Made by a program: the position numbers and the translations under genes
The notes under the pieces: generated by a model
The model's input: the letters and a program-made list of their open reading frames with translations, nothing else
The model's database searches: none
What the model was told of the DNA's origin: nothing
Part shown: positions 24,785 through 36,904 of the stretch, piece after piece
How positions within the stretch are numbered: position 1 is the stretch's first letter
Layout: each line of letters starts with the position of its first letter
Source of the DNA: Yponomeuta sedellus
Taxonomy: Eukaryota > Arthropoda > Insecta > Lepidoptera > Yponomeutidae
Assembly: GCA_934045075.1 (NCBI GenBank)
Contig: OW203726.1
Location: 23,375,488 to 23,439,487, forward strand
DNA length: 64,000 nt
Direction: 5' to 3'

Positions 24785-24970
24785 GACAATTTAAAAAAAA
24801 CCTATTTTACGTAATACAGAGAGTATTGTAAAGAGGTCCGAAATTTCACTGATGCCGGTGAGTCGCCCCTTAGCTCAGTTGGAAGAGCGCTGGCACGGAT
24901 AGCCAGAGGTCGCGGGTTTGAATCCCGGCATGGGTGGAATTTTTAGCCTCTAAATAGGTTTTTTTAGGAC
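24785..24970 (+). repeat. tRNA-like dispersed unit
   Basis: It includes the upstream 'gtaatacagaga' block, A box 'tagctcagttgg', anticodon arm, B box 'ggtttgaatcc', TTTTT and the 'cctctaaataggt' tail. The copy lacks the outer part of the 309-bp unit. Confidence 0.8.
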
Positions 24971-25069
24971 AGAATTCTTAATAAAAAACGTTAACATAGA
25001 TAAAAAAACAGTACTATTCCACCGAACTGCGATCCCCAACCCGCATGCCCAGCGTGGGGATTATGGGCA

Positions 25070-25155
25070 TTCCCCCCTATGATAGCGCAACGTGGCGTTC
25101 TTTGGGGGAGGGCTGTGTCCAGCAGTGGACTGGTATAGCCTGACGCCGAGATAAA
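25070..25155 (+). repeat. RTE 3' tail fragment
   Basis: It reads 'gagggctgtgtccagcagtg', then a short end. It is a decayed relative of the RTE tail. Confidence 0.6.
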
Positions 25156-26322
25156 AAAAACCCCTAATTAATGAAACTACGACAGAATTTCTAATAAAAA
25201 AACAATAGCATAGATTTAAGAATAAATTTATTTTACTTTAGTTTTAAAACTAGTAACAATGCAATTAATTTCTTGATTACTTTCGAATTAGGTTTGTTAT
25301 TATTGAAACAATTTTTGTTTTCATGACAAAAATAGAGTGGTAGGCAAGGCAAGGAGTTACTATAAGTAACTACAGGCATTTAATTTACTTTAAATTTACT
25401 TTAAATTCAATGCTACAGGTAAATCCTGTAAAGGCAAAAGTGCAAAGAACTATAAAGTCAGCCGCTCACTTTCAGTGTTTATAATACATTGTCTCTTCAG
25501 CATAAATACATAAAGTTTTTGAAGAGTCATTGTAATAAAAAACATCAAAGTCAGTAGTTTTACGTTGGTTTGGTACACATTTTTCTTAAGAGAATTAGCC
25601 CCCAGTAGCCGTAGCACGACTCGCGACATATATCAAACAAAACACATTAAGGCGGAAACACATTATTAACACGCCACGCGACCCGACGAAACGCGACGCG
25701 TGTTGAGTCGAATCAAATTGGATGAGCCAATTCAAGAAATCACTAAGTCCTATTTTGACGGTTTTGAGTTGGCAACACCAGCTTGCAGATATTTTCATTC
25801 TCTTTCGAATGGTCTATTTAAGTTTTTGTAGAAACGTCTCCAAGTGTCATTTTCCAAACTAAAAATAAAATAAAAAGTCGGTCTTCCAATTCATGAAACC
25901 TCTAAGTCCAAGAAATCACTTAGTCCAGGGAAATTTTCGAAGACATCACTTAGTCCTATGATTCCTGACTTTAAGTCCTATGGCAACACCTTATGCTTAG
26001 TTTAAAATTAAAATTTATTAACAAACATTCATATTCATTGGTCACAGAATTAGATTTTAAGATGTCAATATTGAAGTCACCTGTAATTAGAGTTGGGTCG
26101 CGGGAATATACCCGAAAGGTATATTCCCAGGTAAATACCCAAAACGGGTAAATACCCGGGTAAATACCCGAAATGGGTATTTATGTGGGTAAATACGTTT
26201 ATTGGTGTTTTCGTTCGCTAAAATAGATTGCATTACCGTTAAATCCATTTTTACTCACGAGCCTCAGGACTATATTCAATATCTTTCATTCTTTTTTGAC
26301 GAAAGAACGAAATAAGTATATC

Positions 26323-27310
26323 TCAAGAAAATAACTTTTTTGTGATGGACTTATTTCATGAATTATTGAGAGATTGTTAAAGATTCTTACTTAGTAATTA
26401 TCCGCCCGAGAGCTAATAACCATAAATACCAGTTTCTACTGAGTATTTAACGAAAACTGACTGTAAATATTTTAATTGGTTTTTTACAGTAAAATCTTTT
26501 AAATAGGGTCTTATTTGATCGGTATTGATGAGATCTTTGTTTAAACTTGGGAAGCATGGTCTGATGATAGCGTTTGAAGGTTTGTATGGGATCTCCTCAA
26601 CGGATAGCAGTAGACCGTTTGAGTATGTACTTATTCGATTAGTATTTATGAGATCTTTGTTGAAACTTGGTGACAAGTCGCCCATTAGCTCAGTTGGAAA
26701 GAGTGCTGGCACGGATAGCCAGAAGTCACGGGTTCGAAACCCGGCATGGGTGGAATTTTTAGCCTTTAAATAGGTTTTTAAAATTTTCAAGAAAAAAACT
26801 TTTTTGTGATGGACTTATTTCATGAATTATTGAGAGATTGTTAAAGATTCTTACTTAGTAATTATCCGCCCGAGAGCTAATAACCATAAATACCAGTTTC
26901 TACTGAGTATTTAACGAAAACTGACTGTAAATATTTTAATTGGTTTTTTACAGTAAAATCTTTTAAATAGGGTCTTATTTGATCGGTATTGATGAGATCT
27001 TTGTTTAAACTTGGGAAGCATGGTCTGATGATAGCGCTGGAAGGTGTGTATGGGATCTCCTCAACGGATAGCAGTAGACCGTTTGAGTATGTACTTATTC
27101 GATTAGTATTTATGAGATCTTTGTTGAAACTTGGTGACAAGTCGCCCATTAGCTCAGTTGGAAAGAGCGCTGGCACGGATAGCCAGAAGTCACGGGTTCG
27201 AATCCCGGCATGGGTCGAATTTTTAGCCTCTAAATAGGTTTTTAAAACTGTCAAGAAAATAACTTTTTTGTGATGGACTTATTTCATGAATTATTGAGAG
27301 ATTATTAAAG
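26323..27310 (+). repeat. 464-bp tandem duplication inside the foldback hAT
   Basis: The block beginning 'aagaaaataacttttttgtg' or a close variant starts at about 26323, 26787 and 27252. The first two copies are full and each ends in a tRNA-like unit (about 26683-26785 and 27143-27247); the third is cut at about 27380. A fourth copy is inverted in the right arm (about 28830-28920). Confidence 0.85.
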
Positions 27311-27589
27311 ATTCTTACTTAGTAATTATTCGCCCGAGAGTAAATAACCATATATACCAGTTTCTACTGAGTATTTGTTCAATATCATTGTCGTTTAATG
27401 TTTCCATATAATGAGCTTCAATGTTGTAAAATACAACGGGGAGCTTGCATAAAAAAATTCATTTAAGAGTGGCATTAGGTACAAATTATTTTAAAGCAGT
27501 AAATATAATACTTCAATCATAAATTAATAATTTCAAATAATTTCTTGTATATTGAACCATAAGGTAATGATTATACTATTTTTATTTTT

Positions 27590-27960
27590 AATACACTAAC
27601 CCGTGCTAAGGACAAATTTGAAAACCTATTTAGAGGCTAAAAATTCCACCCATGCGGAGATTCGAACCCGCGACCTCTGGCTATCCGTGCTAGCGCTCTT
27701 TCCAACTGAGCTAATGGGCGCCTCACCTAACTGCAAAGTAGGTAGGTACTCGGGGCTGCAAGTGATGCAAATTACTTCAGCCAGATGTCGCTGCCTGTAC
27801 GTAATACAGAGAATAGTGTAAAGAGGTTCTAAATTTCACTGATGCCGGTGAGTCGCCCATTAGCTCAGTTGAAAAGAGCGCTGGCACGGATAGCCAGAAG
27901 TCGCGGGTTCGAATCCCGGCATGGGTGGAATTTTTAGCCTCTAAATAGGTTCATAAGTTA
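27590..27960. repeat. Two tRNA-like units, head to head
   Basis: A minus-strand unit at 27590-27725 (anticodon arm, 'gagctaatgggc') is followed by outer-unit sequence and a plus-strand unit at about 27850-27955 with A box, B box and TTTTT. The pair lies in the core of the foldback hAT. Confidence 0.8.
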
Positions 27961-29329
27961 ATGACTTATTTGAGCAAACAGAAATTTTGTTATTTATCCT
28001 TTGTCAATGTTGCCGTGTTTATAGTGAAATCAAATGATAATACAATAATGTAACATTTTTTTCTGACCCAATAGAAATATAATTCAATATTTACTAGGAC
28101 TCCATTATTTGAGACTAACTTTTGAAATACTGTAAAAATATTTCAATAATATGATTTTGAGTAACAAATGTTGATAAAGCGAAAAAGATCTGTCAGGATC
28201 ATGGCAAGTGGTAAACGCTGATCTCTGCGTACGCGATACGGGTGTGTGAATATGTTACGGTATGTTATGTTTTTTGTTAATTTGATTTTATTGAAATCAA
28301 ATAAATGAATATGATAAAATAAATGAATATGAATCATTCTAGGTTCTCCGTTGAGGAGATCCTGTAACCATTTTCTTTTTCCCAGATCTAACTAACTAAT
28401 CACCTTACTTTTCCGTAATCAGATCTTATCAGAAAGTTCTGCTAAAGATCTCAATAATACAGATTAAATAAGGCGAAACTCGAATAGTTTCCTAATATCT
28501 GTTGTGAAGATCTAGTTTCTGAAGGGTCACTAGAATTTGGGTACTTTGCTGTGCCATCTAAGAACTTGTCACCAAGTTTCACCAAAGATCTCATAAATAC
28601 TAATCGAATAAGTACAAACTCAAACGGTCTACTGCTATCCGTTGAGGAGTTCCCAAACACACCTTCCAGCGCTCTCAACAGACCATGCTCCCCAAGTTTA
28701 AACAAAGATCTCATCAATACCGATCAAATAAAACCCTAACTAAAAGATTTTACTGTAAAAAACCAATTGAAAATATTTATTGTCAGTTTTCGTTAAATAC
28801 TCAGTAGAAACTGGTATTTATGGTTATTTACTCTCGGGCGGATAATTACTAAGTAAGAATCTTTAACAATCTCTCAATAATACATGAAATAAGTCCATCA
28901 CAAAAAAGTTATTTTCTTGAGATATACTTATTTCGTTCTTTCGTCAAAAAAGAATGAAAGATATTGAATATAGTCCTAAGGCTCGTGAGTAAAAATGGAT
29001 TTAACGGTAATGCAATCTATTTTAGCGGACGAAAACACCAATAAACGTATTTACCCTCATAAATACCCGTCGGGTAGATTCAATGGGAATATTCCCGCGA
29101 ATCTACCCATTTCGGGTAAATACCCGGGTAGAATCACAACTCTACCTGTAATAGGTAATAATTTCTTCTTACCACTATTGCTAACCACGCTTAGTAACTG
29201 TTCTAATTTATCAAAAAATGATTGTAAATTCTTGTTTTTAGGTACTCTGTATATGCATACAATTATTATGTTGTTACTGGTTGACTCTATGGCACAGCAT
29301 TCAAAAACAGAGTCAGCGGACATCACTTT

Positions 29330-29545
29330 TCACTATATAAGGTCGGTTTCAGCAGATTGATCAATGAAGCGCCTGATGATTGCTACGACGCACCCTTGAC
29401 GATTAAAGCTGCAAAAGTGAAAGACGTAAAGCGTTTGCTTGAACATGGTTCCGAAACTAAAAGACATTTTTAAGAGGATCTATTTCGTGATTATCAGGAT
29501 CCTGTAAGCGAGGAAATTGACTCTGCAGATGAAGTTGAGTAGTAC
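29330..29545 (+). pseudogene. Short decayed coding-like fragment, family unknown
   Basis: One frame reads about 70 residues with a single internal stop (…SRLINEAPDDCYDAP, then VKDVKRLLEHG, later DLFRDYQDPVSEE). The charged, helical character suggests a former coding segment, possibly from a transposon. I do not recognise the family. Confidence 0.25.
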
Positions 29546-29949
29546 TCAAAATTTGTATGAGTGCTGTTTTAGGTCCTGCAATAAAATTACTAAGTCCTCT
29601 AATTATCCGTAAAAAATCACTAAGTCCTTGGTTTAGGAATAAGTCCATTTTTTTTTGTATTTTTGTAACGAGATTCGTTCTAACATTTATGTTCTGTTTG
29701 TTTCACTAAATAAAACTATTTGATATGTACTATCGCGTGTAATTTTTTCAGATTTTTAAGCGATACGTATTATTTCCGCACAAGTTTGAAACCTAAAAAC
29801 ATCAATATCTCAAAAGTTACTTTTTGGACTAAGGGATTTCTTGAATTGGGTCACCCAATTGTACTATTTCACTACGAACATCCGCCGCGACCCCATGCGC
29901 ACGGTAATTGCACGGTGTACATCTCACACTATTTTTATCTTTAATGCAC

Positions 29950-30220
29950 TAACCCGTGCTAAGGACAATTTTAAAAACCTATTTAGAGGCTAAAAATTCC
30001 ACCCATGCCGGCATTCGAACCCGCGACCTCTGGCTATCCGTGCCAGCGCTCTTTCCAACAGCTAATACAGAGAATAGTGTAGAGGTTCGAAATTTCACAG
30101 ATGCTGGTGAGTCGCCCATTAGCTCAGTTGGAAAGAGCGCTGGCACGGATAGCCAGCGGTCGCGGGTTCGAATCCCGGCATGGGCGGAATTTTTAGCCTA
30201 TAAATAGGTTTTTAAAGATG
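29950..30220. repeat. Two tRNA-like units, head to head
   Basis: A minus-strand unit at 29950-30060 is cut inside its D-arm and joined to a plus-strand unit at 30062-30220 with intact A box, anticodon arm, B box and TTTTT. It resembles the 27590-27960 pair. Confidence 0.8.
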
Positions 30221-30311
30221 TCTTTTATGGGAAAATTCTCGGTACAGAAAATCATAAAATCGGCAGCGCCAGTGATAATTGTCACTGATAGTAGGTGTAT
30301 TGTCCACCACA

Positions 30312-30819
30312 GAGTGCTTAGTGCGAGTTTTTAACTACTCGATCGCGTTAGCGTAAACTCATATTTCTATGGCATCGAGGAAGCGCCACCTAGCGACAAT
30401 TATGGAAATTAAAATTGCTGAGTGCGAGTTGTAATAGTTTACGTTGAGAAGTGAACACGTTTACCAGCCAAAACACGAATAAACGCGAGTGCGAGTTGTA
30501 CTGTGACAGCGTTTTGCCAGTTCGAACGGTTAACTTACTCATACTCACTACTCAGTGCTCGATTAACGCGGTAGTAAAGTTATTCGATTGGATCTGTCAA
30601 ACTCGCACTAACCGTTCGAACTGGCAAAACGCTGTCACAGTACAACTCGCACTCGCGTTTTTTCGTGTTTTGGCTGGTAAACGTGTTCACTTCTCAACGT
30701 AAACCATTACAACCCGCACTCAGCAATTTTAATTTCCATACTTGTCGCTAGGTGGCGCTTCCTCGATGCCATAGAAATTATGAGTTTACGTTAACGCTAT
30801 CGAGTAGTTAAAAAACTCC
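30312..30819. mobile_element. Inverted pair of a GAGTGCTTAGTGCGAG MITE
   Basis: The left part (30312-30611) matches the intact MITE at 49754-50060. From 30612 the sequence runs back as the reverse complement of the left part, ending at 30819. The arms are about 210-220 bp around a roughly 80-bp loop. No coding capacity. Confidence 0.8.
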
Positions 30820-31782
30820 ACGGCCATCAGTTCTTCGAGCTATGTGTCCCGCCCACTGCCACTTCAACGGAACAACTCTCTGTTTGATACATATTATGCC
30901 TCATATTTATACGGCAAAGCTAATTCGCACACGATGTTGGTGTATCTACGTCAATCAAAACTTTTTCTGAGAAACAACTAGGTATTGTGTTTTTGCGCAA
31001 GCCTAGCATACAGTCCAAATATTTACAATTAATTTGCCCCGCCCTAGAGCTGTAAATTTTCAATGCATTTTGACAACAATTAATCCCATTCCGATCATAC
31101 ATGGATTACGCACGATTTACTAAATAATCACGTGTAAAATTTTACATTTATCGTGTGGTTTAAACGGGGTTTTTACATTAAAACAAGCGAGATTAGTTAA
31201 TATTTTGGTCCATAAATCCATCAAAATGTGTGCATTTAACAAGAATAAACTACAACGTTTCTATTTACTATTTGTAAACCACTAGCAGCGACATCAATAG
31301 CACCTGTTTCACAATTTCTGGATTGTCAATCAACACTATAATTGGGACAAAGTTATACTTTTATGTCCCACTGTTCCCAGCATTATGTACTTCGGTGAGG
31401 TAATTTATACTGCGCGTTCTACCAAGACCAATAATTTTGTCGAGCGAATTTTCCCTTCAAGCACGTACAGTTTTTTTCTGTGGTACAGATTACTTTGTTT
31501 TTAGGAAAATTGTTATTGGATACTATAATACGGAACGCGTTAATGTCGCGTTTTTTTCCTGGCACATAAATCTGGGGCATTATTATGTAAGTATCCACTG
31601 AGTTGCGTGACGTTGATTTTTACTTTTTTTAAGCTACTCCAAGTGTCAAATACATAATTTTTTTGACACTTTGGAGTTGTCTAAATGCTTCACTCGATAG
31701 AGTGGAATGTTACGTAATAGAAAGGCTGGTTATCTTTATAACAAGTGTTAACTGGCATTTGGCAGGCAAGCACGTAAAATCT
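30820..31782. other. AT-rich intergenic DNA, nothing recognised
   Basis: Only a short inverted repeat at about 31634-31678 ('ctccaagtgtcaaa' and a near complement) stands out. Confidence 0.5.
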
Positions 31783-31887
31783 AAAGGCGATTTTGCACGG
31801 TAAAATTTCGGTTCAATACTTATTGCTTGCAATTTCATTGCTTCAGTCGCATTGAGACGTCAGGCGATATTACACGGTTCAATCGAT

Positions 31888-32110
31888 AACAACCCTTATA
31901 TGTCCCCACTGCTGGAGCACGGGTCTCTTCCTGCATCGCAGGAAGGTTAGGCAATACTCCACCACGGCTCCTCCTCCAATCCGGGTTAGTGGAGGATTGT
32001 AAGACTGGCGGGCTTTAATGTCAGAGGTTATCAACCCGCCCTTAAGGCCTCTGACATGGCTTAACGACTGTCATTACATGGCAGCCGGCACCAACGGCTT
32101 AACGTGCCTC
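31888..32110 (+). repeat. Family A copy
   Basis: It runs from 'aacccttatatgtcccc' to 'agccggcaccaacgg', with the 'gcacgggtctcttcctgcat' block intact. Confidence 0.7.
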
Positions 32111-32335
32111 AATATTGCTTTCAATTCCATAGCTTCAATGGCATTGAAACGTTTACCATTTATGCTTGCCATTATTACAAATGTAATAAATATTCATGGC
32201 CGCATTACACAGATCTCGTTAGCCCTATACTAAGTGCAACTAAATGACTTGTGTTACAGGTGCTAACTTGACGATAGATTTAATACAATAAATACATAGA
32301 TAACATCCAAGCCCGAGACAAACTAGGAAAGTTCG

Positions 32336-32420
32336 TTTCCTAGTTTGACCTGGCCGGGGATCGAAACCGAGACCTTCGGTTTTACAGTCAGAGCGTGCGA
32401 AACCGCTGCGCCACCGAGGC
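32336..32420 (-). repeat. tRNA-derived SINE head, distinct from the other tRNA-like units
   Basis: On the minus strand it reads 'ggtggcgcagcggttt' (A box), an anticodon-arm-like block, and 'ggtttcgatcccc' (B box). It is a different tRNA ancestor from the abundant unit in this window. Confidence 0.65.
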
Positions 32421-32521
32421 CGTAATATTCAATGCCATTGCGCAATTTCATTTAAAGCTATGATTAGACCCACCTTTTCAATGCGATTGACGCACAAATT
32501 ATTACTATGTAAATAGGTAAA

Positions 32522-32660
32522 GGACCGGTTTCTGAAATGAGAATTTTACTAAGTAAATATTCAATTAACGTTCTGTCCCGCTCTTTGCTCAAAAAATCGA
32601 AGAGACAGCACTATAGTTATGTATTTACTTAGCGAAATTCTCGATTCAGAAAATTGCCCT
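32522..32660. mobile_element. Small MITE, family with (A/C)GGTTTCTGA-type ends
   Basis: 'tttctgaaatgagaatttta' at the left and the complement of 'gcgaaattctcgattcaga' at the right are inverted, with 'ctaagtaaata' next to each. It is the same family as 34042-34752. Confidence 0.65.
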
Positions 32661-33325
32661 AAGTCGTTCAATGTTCAATGACTAATGCGTTTCAATGACA
32701 TCGCTTCAATGTGATTGAATAGTGTAATATCGCCCTTAGATTCCCCTGTCTTCGTTCTACATAACGTGCCAGGAGTTACTAAAATTACAATCTAAGTTAA
32801 CTTCACAAGATAATCGTGAAACAGGTGCTGAATTCTACAAACAATTGATCCTTCCCTAAAGATTTCCTATTTATAAGTTATCTATTATCAAGCTTCGATT
32901 AATTCGATTTTTTTAATAAGTGCACTGTTCGGGTTTCGTTAATCGGTAACAAACTGCAATATTTTAGTGCCAGTAAAGAAGGTTTATTAATGAGTGTGAA
33001 ATAATTAATTAGATCCGTTAATTCCAGCTGCCCACCGGTGCACACGAATCGTATAGTTGACTTAAGATAATTAATTACTAGGGATGAAATACAGATTTTA
33101 ACAGATTCAAAAATGAATATTTGTGTTTAGAATTTATTGTTTACTGGCTATCCTGGCGAACTTCGTACCGCCACAGGATCCGTTTATACGATCCTTGTTA
33201 CCATGGCAAAGCAATAAATAACTTGAGAGTTTGGTTTGTAAAAAGGTAACGGTAACAATAAAAAAATATCCACGGGATATCAAGACACAGGTGTAAATTG
33301 AGAAGTAGGATACTTAAAATACTTA

Positions 33326-33575
33326 GGGCGAGATAAATAGTCGCTACTAAGAACGACTCTTAGCGAAAGCACTTGCTTAAGAATCGATTTGTCTTTCATA
33401 GACAGTACTTTGGCACTCTCTAAGTCGCGAAACCCGGTCTAATTTTTAGCATTCGCCTAATAACATGCTTAGCTAAGCAAACGTCTACTGTGATACTTAG
33501 CTAAGTTAGCCTGAAGTAATGCTTAGGGAAGCATGAGTACGGACTTGGGCTAAGCAACGACTATTTATCTCGCCC
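33326..33575. mobile_element. PIF/Harbinger-like MITE
   Basis: The ends are perfect inverted repeats, GGGCGAGATAAATAGTCG, flanked by TTA on both sides (33323-33325 and 33576-33578). A TTA/TAA target duplication is typical of PIF/Harbinger elements. The 250-bp body has 'gcttag' words and no coding capacity. Confidence 0.7.
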
Positions 33576-33594
33576 TTAGTATCCTTAGTATACT

Positions 33595-33690
33595 AGACCT
33601 GTGTCTATTTCTATGCCAAGTTTAATGTAAATCCGTTCAGCCGTTATTGCGTAATGGAGTAACAAACATCTTCATAAACTTTCACATTTA
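33595..33690 (+). repeat. Dispersed repeat family E
   Basis: Blocks 'gtctatttctatgccaagtt', 'aatccgttcag', 'gttattgcgt' and 'aacaaacatcttca' recur at about 56790-56890. A common lepidopteran non-coding repeat. Confidence 0.55.
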
Positions 33691-33729
33691 TAATAACATA
33701 GTTACCTATAACTATATTATTTTTAATGC

Positions 33730-33890
33730 AGTAACCCGTGCTAAGGACAATTAAAAAAAAACCTATTTAGAGGATAAAATTCCACCCATGCCGGGTCTCG
33801 AACCCGCGACCTCTTGCTAACCTGTATGTAATACAGAGAAGGTTCGAGTCCCGGCATGGGTGAAATTTTTAGCCTCTAAATAGGTTTTTT
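33730..33890. repeat. Truncated tRNA-like units, head to head
   Basis: A minus-strand remnant (about 33745-33825) is joined to a plus-strand B box and tail (33840-33890). The D-arms are lost at the junction. Confidence 0.7.
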
Positions 33891-34041
33891 TTTAAAAAAG
33901 TTGTTATTAACCTAAGACAAAAATTACTACCAGTGGACAGCTGGAATAATCCGTCGTTATTAATACTAAACTGATTAATTTTAATCAAGCTCTTGAATTG
34001 GTGTGATTCAACTTCATATACTTGAAATAGTAGAAGACTAA

Positions 34042-34752
34042 GGGCCAGTTTCTGAATTGAGAATTTCGCTAAGTAAATACTTAAGTTGGTGCCGGCTGTC
34101 ATGTACAGTCGTTAAGCCGCGTCAGAGGCCTTATGGGCGGCTTGATAACTTCTGACAGTAAGTCCCGCCACTGTCTTACAATCCTCCACCAACCCGGACT
34201 TGCCACCGTGGTGGAGTATAGCCAAACTTTGATGCAGGAAGACGCCCGTGCCCCGGCAGTGGGGACATACAAGGGTTCGAAATACAAGGGACATATCGAA
34301 ATACTTAAGTAAAGTTCTGTCACAATATTTTCTGAGAAATTAGCAGAGACACCACTACAGTTACAGTACTACACATCATAAAAGTCCCTTCGGGAATCTA
34401 CGTTTGCGCAGACTAGGAAGAAGTGTAACAAAAGTACCCGAAGCTATAAGTACCTTCAACATGATCTTTAACCGATACGGTAAGGTGCAGAATTGATTGC
34501 CGCAGTCGCGCTACCTATTTCGCTCACGCTAATATTGCCAAACTAATAGTCATCTGCATCGATGACGTTGAATCAACCAATAGCAGCAAAGGCGCGCGGC
34601 CTGCCATAAAATGAAACTATCTGATTGGTCGATCAACTTGCCGCACATCCAAAATTTGGTCATCTGCGGAGGTACATCCGCGAGACTTATTTCTTGTGTA
34701 CCACTGTACCTACCTATTTACTCAGCGAAATTCTCAGTTCAGAAACTGGCAA
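34042..34752. mobile_element. MITE with GGCCAGTTTCTGAA-type ends and nested family A
   Basis: 'gggccagtttctgaattgag' at the left and the complement of 'cagttcagaaactggca' at the right are inverted, with 'tcgctaagtaaata' next to each. Family A (34085-34290, minus) sits inside and splits the left end. Confidence 0.65.
34085..34290 (-). repeat. Family A copy
   Basis: It runs from 'gttggtgccggctgtcatg' to 'cagtggggacatacaagggt' on the plus strand, the reverse of the 22030 copy. Confidence 0.7.
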
Positions 34753-36904
34753 TAAGACGCTTATAATAGATTGTAGACATGATCACTAATATATTCTAGG
34801 TTATATTGCTGTGTTTACTTAAAAATGGCGTTTATTTTTTTAGAAAGTGAAGAAAGCCCACGAATAAAGCGATTTAGTTAGAAGGTAGGTACTTAATTTA
34901 AAATCTTATAAATAAAAAAATACATTTTACCTTATAAATTACAAAGGTATTTTAGGCAGAAAGAAGTCTTCATTTTGGTAGATAAATATCATATTATCCA
35001 TATGTAAGGTAAGTAAATAATTAACATCAAATATATTGGAATGTTACACACCCAAAAACATACTTTCATAAATTAAATTAGATTAATAGCAATTGTATCT
35101 TATTCAAAACAATTAAATTCTAAACCTAATTAGACGCAAATATGCTAGCACTAGTCTCAAAAAGTGAAGAGATAAAACCTATGACTAGAAAGAGACTTTC
35201 ATTAAATTTTTGTAACTCGATAATCTCTTTTTTTATAACCTAAAGCCTTTCAAGCTAGTCTACAAACTTTCAGTTGTACGTAACTTTGAAAATAAACTAA
35301 GTCTTAGTCAATTTATTCTTACTTGTCCATTTGTGTAAACAAGATTCTACAAAGTATGATTTTTTTAGTCCAAAAATGCGACATTCCTATAAATGAAGTG
35401 GCCTCGGAAACTATTTATAACACGAGAGAAAATATTTACTTTTGGCATGAAATGTCAATTATGGTGTTGGAATCTTGTTTACTAAATGGTTCAAGTAAGG
35501 CTAAATAGACTATACATGCCCGCACTGGGAATCGCACATGGTTCTCTCGCTTCCAAGTACAATTTTCTTCCCACTGGGCCACCACCAATTTACGTACATC
35601 TACGAATTTGTGCAGCAATACCACACGCTAACAGTGGAGGAAAACATCCTGAGGAAACCTGCTGCTTGGTTCGCCAACCCATCTAGTGAAGTGAGTGAAG
35701 GTGCCGGCGGACGCTGTCTAATTCCATCGAAGAATTCTATCGACAGAAAGCGTTATTTGACTGTCGATACTTCGCCCAACGTTATCGCTTTGCATGTACG
35801 CCGTCATAGATTCATGTGTTTTCGGATTGACGCAGTACAAGTCCGAGTAGCCGGCAGATAGTGGCGGCGAAGAGCGGTTTGGACCGCGTAAAGTAGTGTG
35901 AACATAGAGGCCTATACCAGCAGTAGGTTTCAAAAAGTTGGTGTTCATATATTGATGTCTATCCATTAGATGATACATACTGTTATTATCAATAACAATG
36001 ATTTAAAACTTACCCCTAAGTGACCCAAACACTTTCCTTTTATTCAAAACGTATAGGACTTTAGTTTCGGTGGTAGAACTTCAATAAACGTGGTGAACAT
36101 TCATTCTTTGTACTTGGAGTTATTTTGGGAATACAAATAATATAGTTTAACAAGGTTCTCCAAATTCCTAATTAAGGGGGGCAAATTGCTTACAATTACA
36201 TCAGCAAATGCTTACAAACTTAATAGTTACACCACGCGTACAAGCTTCTAATATTTTTAATAATGGCCATTTCTAACGATTTCTCACAGAAAAGAATATT
36301 TCTACAGGCCTCTTGAAAAATATAGCCGCCAGTAACCCCAATAGAAAACCTTTCTAGGATCACTTTGACGTCTTTCTCAAATATTAATTAAACAACGATG
36401 AAAACGTTCAATGTCAATCAAATAAAAAAAATATGACCCCATAATCAAAGTTAAGTTTGGACATATTTTTTTGAACTACATTCCCGCTTTTTGGCGAATT
36501 GTCTTTTAGCATTAAAATGTGAAAATCACTTTGCTAAATTCCACCAAAAATCCCACAAGCACCATGCGGTTAGTTAATGCACCGCCCTCCCTCCCACTTT
36601 TTCAAGCAGAAGCAAGACACGAGCACACCACCACCGACACCAATACTTGTGTAAGAAAACACGCGACGCGTTTCCCCTCTAACACGAGGCATCCTCAGGC
36701 TCACAAGTGCAAGACTCTAGCACTTGTGCGCCTAACGCCTGATTCCATTCAAAATCTAGAATTGTTTTTTTCACTAACAAACTGTTAGTGAACAAATCGG
36801 TGGTAATAGTGAAGGTTGGTTAGTGAACAAATCAAGTCACTAACTCGAACTGAAGCATTGAGCACACTTGCACGCGCGGTAGCACGAAATTGTGGTAAAG
36901 GCCT
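34753..36904. other. Intergenic DNA downstream of vimar
   Basis: Bases 34753-35500 are AT-rich with nothing recognised. Bases 35505-35940 look like a decayed family B/C SINE ('cccgcactgggaatcgc', 'gtggaggaaaacatcctga', 'catctagtgaagtgagtga') ending in an RTE-like 'aggcctataccagcagtagg'. Bases 35950-36904 hold nothing I can support beyond the end of vimar. Confidence 0.45.

Larger units (their letters stand above)
26088..29144. mobile_element. Foldback-type hAT derivative with long inverted arms
   Basis: Flanked by the 8-bp duplication CCTGTAAT (26080-26087 and 29145-29152). The termini start TAGAGTTG on both strands, as in hAT elements. The left arm (26088 to about 26690) and right arm (about 28548-29144) are inverted copies of roughly 0.6 kb. 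Both ends carry runs of 'gggtaaatacccggg' words. The left arm's inner portion is repeated in tandem (see 26323-27310). Four tRNA-like units lie inside. No transposase is present, so it would have needed one in trans. Confidence 0.75.
31783..32737. mobile_element. MITE with GGCGAT-type inverted ends, carrying nested repeats
   Basis: The left end 'aaggcgattttgcac' and the complement of the right end 'gtgtaatatcgccctt' are inverted. Words such as 'cattgaa' and 'caattgcattg' variants repeat inside. Family A (31888-32110), a different tRNA-derived head (32336-32420) and a small MITE (32522-32660) lie within it. Confidence 0.5.

Noticed and set aside
26413..27254. Two near-identical 125-codon minus-strand frames (and their 82-codon plus-strand partners)
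   Set aside because: They run through the 464-bp tandem repeat and the tRNA-like units in the foldback hAT; they reflect repeat duplication, not genes.
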